Origin: Balneolia bacterium
GTDB lineage: Bacteria; Bacteroidota; Rhodothermia; Balneolales; Cyclonatronaceae
Assembly (NCBI GenBank): GCA_022565795.1
Contig: JAIUMA010000025.1
Span: 1 to 42,882 of the forward strand
Direction: 5' to 3'
Length of the DNA stretch: 42,882 bases
Of this stretch, positions 1 through 6,684 are shown in pieces. The position numbers and the translations under genes are program-made. A model generated the notes under the pieces. It saw only the letters and a list, made by a program, of their open reading frames with translations, ran no database searches and had not been told where the DNA came from. The number at the start of each line of letters is the position of its first letter. Positions within the stretch are counted from its first letter, which is position 1.

Positions 1-142
1 AAAAAATTTAGCTAAAGCGTACTCCGTTCCGCTAAATAAAAACAAAAGCTCCATAACGCTCAGAGCAATTTTAAATGCTACTCAGCGGAGAGTTTTTATT
101 TTTAACGCTCCACTACGCCGCGCTTCTTAACGCTATTTTTTT
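1..142. repeat. Degenerate inverted-repeat element at the window edge
   Basis: The stretch begins with six A and ends with seven T. Its left arm reads (with gaps) as the complement of its right arm: TAGCTAAAGCG at 9-19 matches the complement of the segment ending near 134, and CGCTAAATAAAAAC at 30-43 matches the complement of GTTTTTATTTTTAACG at 92-107. The centre lies near 68-75, in the A+T-rich AATTTTAAAT. Three copies of TAACGCT (54-60, 103-109, 128-134) recur inside. No reading frame is visible. It may be a small MITE-like or REP-like element, or the tail of something that begins outside the window. Confidence 0.45.
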
Positions 143-384
143 CCATAGGCCGGATTCATTGGGGGCAAATTCCAACTTTTTGTGTTTTTTAGTGCTTTCT
201 TTTTTTAGTGTTTCCCCCCTCATGGTCAGAATAAGAAACTAAGCAGCTAAAATACTCTTTTCGGATAATTCACCATTCACCATTCCCAATTCCCAATTCA
301 CAATTCACAATTCACAATTCACAATTACATCACACTTCCCTACTTTACCCGTACGTATCCATCCAAAAACAAAAACATCATCTT
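143..384. other. Non-coding leader of the Gfo/Idh gene
   Basis: No gene is visible. The stretch contains two copies of TTTTTTAGTG (185-194 and 201-210), short runs of G and C, and the 7-bp tandem repeat annotated separately. A promoter for the downstream oxidoreductase must lie here or upstream, but no convincing consensus was found. Confidence 0.5.
271..326. repeat. 7-bp tandem repeat, eight units
   Basis: Eight consecutive heptamers are visible: CACCATT twice, CCCAATT twice and CACAATT four times. They drift in sequence but stay strictly in 7-bp phase. The array ends about 58 bp before the oxidoreductase start codon. It resembles the short tandemly repeated repetitive (STRR) heptamers known from cyanobacterial intergenic DNA. 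Confidence 0.85.
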
Positions 385-1374
385 ATGAAGACCATCCGCT
401 GGGGAATATTGAGCACGGCTAAAATAGGTATAGAACAGGTCATTCCTGCCATGCAGCAGGCGCGCCACACGCAGGTGTACGCCATCGCTTCACGCGGGGC
501 AGAAAGGGCTGAAAAAGCCGCACGCGATCTGAAGATTCCGAAACACTACGCGTCGTACGAAGCCCTGCTCGAAGATCCTGAGATCGATGCCATTTACAAT
601 CCGCTTCCGAATCATCTGCACGTGGACTGGTCGGTGAAGGCGCTCGAGGCCGGCAAGCACGTGCTGTGCGAGAAACCCATCGGAATGGATACCGAAGACG
701 CGCGTCGCCTGCAAAAAGCGGCCGCCGATCATCCGGATTTAGTGGTGATGGAAGCCTTCATGTATCGTTATCACCCGCAGTGGCCCATTGTGATTGATGC
801 CATCCGAAAAGGAGAGATTGGGCAAATCAAGGATATTCAGGCACATTTCACCTATTATAACGACAATCCGGAGAACATCCGCAATAAGCCCGGCATTGGC
901 GGCGGCGGCTTGCTCGATATCGGCTGCTACTGCGTGTCATCAACACGATGGGCGTTTGGCCGCGAGCCCAAACGCGTGAGCGCAACTCAGGTTATTGATC
1001 CGCGTTTTGGCGTGGATACGCTAACCTCCGGCATTCTGGATTTTGGAGACGGTTTCGGCACCTTCAGCTGCAGCACCCTGGCCGATGCCTGGCAGGGAAT
1101 GGTCATCACCGGAACCAAAGGCCGCATCCGCGTGCCTATCCCCTACAACCCGCAGCCCCATGAACCTGCGCGAATACACGTAATCACCGGTGGAAAAGAA
1201 AAAGTCCACGAAACCGAAATGGTAAACCAGTTCACGCTTCAGGCGGAACATTTTGCCCGGGTAATTGGTGAAGGCGCCCGTCCCCACATCAGCATGGACG
1301 AAACCATCGCCAATATGAAAGTGCTTGATGCTCTGGCGAAAAGCGCAGAAATCCGCGAATGGGTTGATATATGA
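385..1374 (+). CDS. Gfo/Idh/MocA family oxidoreductase
   Basis: This is a predicted cytoplasmic NAD(P)-dependent dehydrogenase of 329 residues, acting on a sugar or polyol-like substrate that the sequence does not identify. The N-terminal Rossmann start (IRWGILSTAKIG, residues 4-15) and the family signature EKPIG near residue 97 are clear. The C-terminal alpha/beta domain carries GGGGLLDIGCYC near residue 172, the usual region of the substrate and catalytic residues in this family. Length is typical. The ATG start is preceded by a heptamer repeat and no obvious Shine-Dalgarno. It stands alone, with an unrelated hydrolase 175 bp downstream, so context does not narrow the substrate. 1,5-anhydrofructose-reductase-like or trans-dihydrodiol-dehydrogenase-like enzymes are plausible relatives. 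Confidence 0.93.
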   Translation: MKTIRWGILSTAKIGIEQVIPAMQQARHTQVYAIASRGAERAEKAARDLKIPKHYASYEALLEDPEIDAIYNPLPNHLHVDWSVKALEAGKHVLCEKPIGMDTEDARRLQKAAADHPDLVVMEAFMYRYHPQWPIVIDAIRKGEIGQIKDIQAHFTYYNDNPENIRNKPGIGGGGLLDIGCYCVSSTRWAFGREPKRVSATQVIDPRFGVDTLTSGILDFGDGFGTFSCSTLADAWQGMVITGTKGRIRVPIPYNPQPHEPARIHVITGGKEKVHETEMVNQFTLQAEHFARVIGEGARPHISMDETIANMKVLDALAKSAEIREWVDI

Positions 1375-1549
1375 GGGAGAGAGGGAGAGACAGAGGGAAA
1401 GGATTTTTGATAGCTGATTCTTGATTGCTCATCTTTGAATTGGTGCCGTCTGTGTGAATTTGTGTCCCTCAAATGTAGAATTAAACCCGGTAGCTTCAAA
1501 CTATCACGGAGCCCCCATTTAAAACTTAAAATTCAAAATTTAAAATTGA
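1375..1549. other. Intergenic spacer with purine run and recurring words
   Basis: A GA-rich run (1373-1402) follows the stop codon. Next come the word TTTTGATAGCTGAT (1405-1418), which recurs after other genes in the window, and an A+T-rich direct repeat (AAAACTTA, AAATTCAA, AATTTAAA; about 1519-1548) that ends at the GTG start of the next gene. No open reading frame or terminator hairpin was seen. Confidence 0.6.
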
Positions 1550-2512
1550 GTGCAAAGCACTAACGACTATAACCCGCCCCTCTTCCTCCGCAACGCCCAC
1601 ATCCAAACCATCTGGCCGTCGCTGTTTCGCAGAGTTGATCAGCCGGCATTCGAACGGGTCCGAATCCTTACACCCGACGACGATTTCCTTGATATCGACC
1701 GGTACGGCAACACCGGCAAACGCGCCGTCATCATCTCGCACGGCCTTGAGGGCAACAGCAGCCGCGCTTACGTTCTCGGAATGACCAGAGCGTTTTTAAG
1801 CGCCTCATACGACGTCTTTGCCTGGAACTTCCGGGGCTGCAGCGGCGAGATGAATCTAAAGCCCCGCTTCTACCACAGCGGCGACACGGGCGATCTGGAA
1901 ACGGTGGCAAAATACGCCATAAACGAGGGCTACAGCGACATCACGCTGATAGGATTCAGCATGGGCGGGAACATGAGCCTGAAATATGCCGGAGAACAGG
2001 GTGATGCGCTCCCGGACGAAATCCGACGCATCTGCTGTTTTTCGGTCCCCTGTGATCTCACCTCTTCAGCGCTGAAGCTGGCCACGGCCGGAGGCGGCAT
2101 CTACATGAAGCGCTTCATGCGCATGCTGAAGGCCAAAATCCGGCAAAAAGCCGCCATCATGCCGGATGCCATCACCCTTGAGGGCCTGGACAACATGACC
2201 ACATTCGAAGAATTCGATAACGCCTACACCGCCCCGCTGCACGGCTTCAAAGACGCCTACGATTACTGGGACCGCGCCAGCTGCAAGCACGTGCTCACAG
2301 AAATCCGCCGGCCTGCCCTGCTGGTAAATGCTTTAAACGATCCGTTTCTGACAGAGGCATGCTACCCTTATGAAGCTGCTTCCGTCAATCCATATTTCAG
2401 ACTGGAAACACCCGAACACGGGGGGCATTCCGGTTTTCCGTTATTCAACGGAAACGGGTTGTACTGGCATGAGATTAGGGCGGTTCGGTTTGCTGAAACG
2501 CAACCCGGCTAA
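1550..2512 (+). CDS. YheT-type alpha/beta hydrolase
   Basis: This 320-residue protein belongs to the YheT/COG0429 group of alpha/beta hydrolases, probably cytoplasmic esterases of uncertain substrate. The family start NAHIQTIWPSLFRR lies at residues 15-28. The oxyanion region SHGLEGNS, the nucleophile elbow GFSMGGN near residue 136 and the catalytic-His motif EHGGHSGF near residue 287 are all present. The GTG at 1550 is chosen because the family N-terminus begins almost directly after it and no in-frame ATG lies nearby. The stop overlaps the stop of the opposing hydrolase gene by four bases, so the two genes converge without any room for a terminator. Confidence 0.92.
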   Translation: MQSTNDYNPPLFLRNAHIQTIWPSLFRRVDQPAFERVRILTPDDDFLDIDRYGNTGKRAVIISHGLEGNSSRAYVLGMTRAFLSASYDVFAWNFRGCSGEMNLKPRFYHSGDTGDLETVAKYAINEGYSDITLIGFSMGGNMSLKYAGEQGDALPDEIRRICCFSVPCDLTSSALKLATAGGGIYMKRFMRMLKAKIRQKAAIMPDAITLEGLDNMTTFEEFDNAYTAPLHGFKDAYDYWDRASCKHVLTEIRRPALLVNALNDPFLTEACYPYEAASVNPYFRLETPEHGGHSGFPLFNGNGLYWHEIRAVRFAETQPG

Positions 2513-3600
2513 TCCGCAGATACCGAAGCCGTACGGGCAGCTTGGTGGTATGCCTCAACTTCCTGCTTCATTTCTATGAGAGCATCATTAAACATTTCCG
2601 GGCTATGAAAAAAAGGCGTGTGTCCCTCCGGAAAGAGAACAAATCTTTTCAGTGGCGCGTCCAGATTGTCGTAGAATTCACGCACTAGTTCGGCCGGTGT
2701 ATTGAAGTCGTTTCTGCCGTTTAGAAACCATGCGGGGATCTCCAGTGAAGGGATACTTTCTGTAAGATTATAACCCGCAATCAGGCCGTCTGCGTGCAGT
2801 GGTTTACCACCCCGGTTCATGCTGTTGAGAAGCTGCCGGTTGTCGCGCAGGCTGTATTCAGGTGCTCTCAGTACAATGCGCGCCATTTCTGTAAAGCTGA
2901 GATCGGCACCGCCTCCGTGCCTTTCTACAATAGCGGCTAAACGGCGATAGTCCTCATGAAGCATAGCGGGGATATCAATTTCCCTGAGGGTCCAGCGTTC
3001 CTCCAGATGAATGCGATTTTCGAGCCACTGCCTCGCAAGTTCGGTAGCACGGGCGTGATCAACAGTCTGTGAAACCCCTATCCAGGCATAAAAAAGCTCG
3101 GGATGCTCAGCCGCCAGCTCAATGCCGATGCGGCTGCCCCAGGAGTGTCCCAGCAGATAGATGCGATCCTGATTAAAGCGCTCACGCAGCCAGTGTACCA
3201 GCTCAAGCGCATCCGCTTTCTGCTGCCCGAAGGTGAGGGTTGACTCATCAAAATCAGACGGATTCGATTTTCCTGCACCCCGCTGATCCCAGTGCACCAC
3301 CACAAAATGCTGTTCAAGATCGCCGTCAAACTTATGGGCGAAAGGCATTTGAGAGGCTCCCGCCCCCCCGTGAAGCCATAGGAGAACCGGATTCTGGTCA
3401 TCATGCCCGCGCATCAGCAGATGCTGCTCCATATCTCCGAGAACCACCGTGGCCAGCTCTGCAACCGGACGGGTGTCTGCTGAATCGATATCATCGGTAT
3501 ATGTACCAAAACTTCCTCTGGTAAAAATCAGCACAAAAAGCGCCAGGGTTATACCAACCGCTAAAACAAAGTAGCCAAAAAACGCAAGTAGTTTTCGCAT
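2509..3600 (-). CDS. Membrane-anchored alpha/beta hydrolase, proline iminopeptidase-like
   Basis: This is a 363-residue protein with an N-terminal hydrophobic segment (LLAFFGYFVLAVGITLALFV, residues 4-23) that should be a membrane anchor or uncleaved signal. The catalytic domain has HGGAG and VHWDQRGAGKS, hallmarks of the S33 prolyl-aminopeptidase group. The nucleophile elbow is GHSWGSR, and the Asp and His regions are NGRNDFNTP and FPEGHTPFF. It probably acts at the periplasmic face on peptides or esters; S33 members vary widely, so the substrate is uncertain. It is transcribed divergently from pepA across a 206-bp gap. Confidence 0.88.
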   Translation of the reverse strand: MRKLLAFFGYFVLAVGITLALFVLIFTRGSFGTYTDDIDSADTRPVAELATVVLGDMEQHLLMRGHDDQNPVLLWLHGGAGASQMPFAHKFDGDLEQHFVVVHWDQRGAGKSNPSDFDESTLTFGQQKADALELVHWLRERFNQDRIYLLGHSWGSRIGIELAAEHPELFYAWIGVSQTVDHARATELARQWLENRIHLEERWTLREIDIPAMLHEDYRRLAAIVERHGGGADLSFTEMARIVLRAPEYSLRDNRQLLNSMNRGGKPLHADGLIAGYNLTESIPSLEIPAWFLNGRNDFNTPAELVREFYDNLDAPLKRFVLFPEGHTPFFHSPEMFNDALIEMKQEVEAYHQAARTASVSAD

Positions 3601-3676
3601 GCTTAAATATCAGAATCTGATTTTTGTGAGAGTTGAAGCCTTAAAAATACTACTCATGGCTCAGAATTATATGTTT

Positions 3677-3686
3677 TTCACGTGAA
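3677..3686. promoter_or_regulatory. 10-bp palindrome in divergent promoter region
   Basis: TTCACGTGAA is a perfect palindrome in the 206-bp gap between the divergent hydrolase gene and pepA. It could be an operator half-pair, but a 10-bp palindrome is expected by chance now and then. No other regulatory sequence was recognised in the gap. Confidence 0.2.
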
Positions 3687-3806
3687 GATACCACCTAAGT
3701 TCAGACCGCAATAATCCATGCGTTTTACATTGATTTTGCTTAAAATAGCGCATCACATCAGCTACAAATTCATACCATACATTTTAAAAGACTAACGGGC
3801 TAAACA

Positions 3807-5291
3807 TTGAAACTATCCGCATCTGCATCACTTTCTGAAGGTAAAACCGACCTCATCATTCCCGTATTTACCGGCTTTAAACCCGATGAGCTCGTTTCGC
3901 ACATTCCGCCCGGAAGCAAGGCTGCCTTTGCAGAAGCAGCATCTGATTTCAAGGCCGACAGCGGGAGCCACATCACCCTTTACGGATCTGATATCCGCAT
4001 TATTCTTCTTGGGCTGGGTAAACCAAACGGAGCCTCATTTCCGGCATATTTCCGCGCGGCACGAAAGTTTTCAGCTAGCTCCGGACATCAGATGAGGGAA
4101 AACATCACCCTGCTTCTGGCTCATTTAAGCAAGCCGGAACGCGCCGGCGAGGCACTTGTGAACGGGCTTATCACAGGAACCTACGAGCTTGGCAGCTGGA
4201 AAGAAAAAGCAGGTGAAAAACCTCATGTGCTCGATTCGGATCTGAGTGCCATCACCCTTCTCACCGATAAAACTGGAGATGATGCGCAGCAGCTTGTCGA
4301 TGCCGCCGTTCGTGGCCAGCTTGTTGCCCTGGCCCAAAAGCAGGCCATGCATTTGGTGAACATGCCTTCCAATATTCAGACGCCTCAGTTTCTGGCTGGT
4401 TTCGCCAACGACTGGGGAACTCAGTACGGGCAAAAAGTCACCATCTTTTCCGGTGAGGAAATTGAAGAAAAAGGACTCCATGCGCTTGCGGCGGTCAACC
4501 GCGGCAGCGAGTATCCGGCAGAGTTTATTGTGATGGAGTACGAGCCTGAAAACGCTACGGAGGACACTAAAACCGTTGGTTTGGTAGGCAAGGGAATTAC
4601 CTTCGATACGGGCGGGCTCTCCATCAAGCCATCCGACGGAATGTACTTCATGAAAAGCGATATGGGCGGTGCAGCCGTTGTGCTGGGCTTCATGGAGGCA
4701 GCCGCATCATTAAAGCTCGACACGCGGTTCGTTGCCGTGATTCCCGTTACGGATAACCTCATCGACTCGCGCTCTTTCAAACCATCGGATATCATCGGTT
4801 CTTACAGCGGTAAAACCATCGAAATTTTCAACACCGATGCTGAAGGTCGTCTCATTCTTGCCGACGGACTTTCGTGGCTGACCGATAATTACAAAGTCGA
4901 TGAGCTGTTCGATTTTGCCACCCTGACCGGAGCTACCGTTCGTGCGCTCGGCTACGCAGCGGCCGGGTTATTTACGCCAAATGACGAGCTTGCGGCTTCT
5001 ATTTCAAAATCTGCTGATTCCTGTGGCGAGCGGGTCTGGCGATTCCCCATCTGGGATGAATACAAAAGCGACCTCCACAGCGATGTTGCCGACGTGCGTC
5101 ATGCCAGCCCGAGTCCGGTTGCCGGCGGTATAACCGCAGCCAAGTTTCTAGAAATGTTCACCCGTGAGCATCCATCCTGGGCTCATTTCGACATTGCGGG
5201 CGTTGCCTTTGGCGAAAGCGAATTCGGCAAGCACAAAAACGGAACCGCCTGGGGAATACGTCTCCTTGTAGACTACTTCAGCAAAAAGTAA
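3807..5291 (+). CDS. pepA: Leucyl aminopeptidase (M17)
   Basis: This 494-residue protein is a cytosolic M17 aminopeptidase that removes N-terminal residues from peptides using two metal ions. The catalytic domain is intact: VGKGITFDTGG (residues 260-270) supplies Lys262 and Asp267, SIKPSDG supplies a catalytic Lys, and the M17 signature NTDAEGRL lies at 342-349 with Asp344, Glu346 and Arg348. The N-terminal macro-like domain (about 1-170) is divergent, as usual. The TTG at 3807 is the first possible start because an in-frame stop lies two codons upstream. The ATP-grasp gene follows 49 bp downstream on the same strand, so co-transcription is possible. Confidence 0.95.
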   Translation: MKLSASASLSEGKTDLIIPVFTGFKPDELVSHIPPGSKAAFAEAASDFKADSGSHITLYGSDIRIILLGLGKPNGASFPAYFRAARKFSASSGHQMRENITLLLAHLSKPERAGEALVNGLITGTYELGSWKEKAGEKPHVLDSDLSAITLLTDKTGDDAQQLVDAAVRGQLVALAQKQAMHLVNMPSNIQTPQFLAGFANDWGTQYGQKVTIFSGEEIEEKGLHALAAVNRGSEYPAEFIVMEYEPENATEDTKTVGLVGKGITFDTGGLSIKPSDGMYFMKSDMGGAAVVLGFMEAAASLKLDTRFVAVIPVTDNLIDSRSFKPSDIIGSYSGKTIEIFNTDAEGRLILADGLSWLTDNYKVDELFDFATLTGATVRALGYAAAGLFTPNDELAASISKSADSCGERVWRFPIWDEYKSDLHSDVADVRHASPSPVAGGITAAKFLEMFTREHPSWAHFDIAGVAFGESEFGKHKNGTAWGIRLLVDYFSKK

Positions 5292-5340
5292 TTAGCAATC
5301 CGCGAAACCATCTTTCATAACTAACCAGACTACTTTTCTT

Positions 5341-6558
5341 ATGGCCGGCAAACCACTTACTTACCTTTGTATTTCTACCTATTTCAAAGGCGGACCCTTT
5401 TTGGAGGCTTGCGCCAAAGAGGGCAACACCGTGTACCTGCTTACTGCAAAAAAGCTCGAGCACAGCCCATGGCCCCGGGAGTCCGTAAAAGAGTTTTTCT
5501 ATCTGGATGACGAAAGCAACTCAGCCGAAAACATAGAAAATATCGTGAAAGGTTTTGCCTGGCTGATGAAAGAGAAGGATGTCGACCGGGTCGTGGCATT
5601 GGATGATTTCGACGTGGAAAAAGCTGCAGCAATCAGGGAAGAGTTCCGCATTCCGGGCATGGGACAAACCACCGCCCGCTATTTCCGTGACAAACTGGCC
5701 ATGCGTCTGAAAGCAAAAGAGGAAGGCATTCCTGTGCCGCCGTTCAGCGATTTATTCAAGGACAAGCACATTAACGCTTTTGCCGACTCCGTGGCACCGC
5801 CCTACGTGGTCAAGCCGCGTTCCGAAGCTTCCGCCATGGGAATCAAAAAGGTTCACAGCAAAGAAGAGCTTTGGGAAGTTGTGCACGGACTGGGAGAAGA
5901 GCGCTACCGATTTCTGGTGGAACAGTTCAAACCGGGTGATGTCTATCATGCTGATTCGCTCACTTTCGACGGAAAGGTGGAGTTCTGCTGCGTGAGCCGC
6001 TACCTGAGCACCCCTTTTGAGGTTGCCCACGGAGCCGGAATTTTCCGGTCAGCCACCTGCGACCCAAAATCGAAGGAGGCCAAAGCGCTTGTAAAGCTCA
6101 ACGCATCGGTAATGAAGGGTTTTGGCATGAAGTACAGCGCGTCCCACACGGAGTTTATCCACTGCCACGAGGATGGCAAGTTCTACTTCCTCGAAACCTC
6201 CAGCCGGGTCGGCGGTGCGCACATTGCTGAAATGGTAGAGTACACCACCGGAGTCAGCCTTTGGGGCGAATGGGCGCGCATTGAACATGCGTCGGCCACC
6301 AAATCATCCTACAAACTGCCCAAACCTAAACAGCTGAACGGAGGCATTCTGGTATCGCTGGCAAGGTATGAGCATCCCGATCAGTCTGCGTTCAATGCAC
6401 CGGAGGTCAAATGGACCATCAGCAAGAAATGGCACGTGGGATGTATTATGGTTTCTGAGGAGCAGGACCGTGTTCTGGAGCTGCTGGATGAGTACGCCGG
6501 TGTCGTCCAGCGGGATTTCCACGCGAGCGCTCCCCTTCCGGATAAGGCCACGGAGTGA
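5341..6558 (+). CDS. ATP-grasp domain protein
   Basis: This is a 405-residue protein with a pre-ATP-grasp Rossmann-like half (residues 1-115) and an ATP-grasp fold (about 116-320). The ATP-binding lysine segment is PYVVKPRSEASAMGIKKV (154-171), followed by FLVEQFKPGDVYHADS. The metal-binding strand reads FLETSSRVGG (283-292), so the usual Glu-x-Asn is Glu-Thr-Ser. Such proteins ligate a carboxylate to an amine or thiol through an acyl-phosphate; the substrates cannot be told from sequence. No carrier protein, peptide-synthesis or purine gene is adjacent. The start is an ATG, 49 bp after pepA. Confidence 0.85.
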   Translation: MAGKPLTYLCISTYFKGGPFLEACAKEGNTVYLLTAKKLEHSPWPRESVKEFFYLDDESNSAENIENIVKGFAWLMKEKDVDRVVALDDFDVEKAAAIREEFRIPGMGQTTARYFRDKLAMRLKAKEEGIPVPPFSDLFKDKHINAFADSVAPPYVVKPRSEASAMGIKKVHSKEELWEVVHGLGEERYRFLVEQFKPGDVYHADSLTFDGKVEFCCVSRYLSTPFEVAHGAGIFRSATCDPKSKEAKALVKLNASVMKGFGMKYSASHTEFIHCHEDGKFYFLETSSRVGGAHIAEMVEYTTGVSLWGEWARIEHASATKSSYKLPKPKQLNGGILVSLARYEHPDQSAFNAPEVKWTISKKWHVGCIMVSEEQDRVLELLDEYAGVVQRDFHASAPLPDKATE

Positions 6559-6562
6559 GGAA

Positions 6563-6681
6563 TTTTGATAGCTGATGTGCGACATGCGATATGCAAAGTC
6601 ACAAACTAAAGCAGAGGGCTTTTAAAATTCTGATTTTTGTTTACCGTCCACTGATTACTGTTCACTGATTACTGATCACTG
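6563..6681 (+). repeat. Intergenic word and heptamer repeat before the kinase gene
   Basis: The gap contains TTTTGATAGCTGAT (6563-6576), identical to the word at 1405-1418. It also contains a tandem heptamer block at 6649-6681: CACTGAT, TACTGTT, CACTGAT, TACTGAT, then CACTG. This equals a 14-bp unit repeated just over twice. The block ends three bases before the kinase ATG. No hairpin terminator was seen after the ATP-grasp gene. Confidence 0.75.
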
Positions 6682-6684
6682 CTT

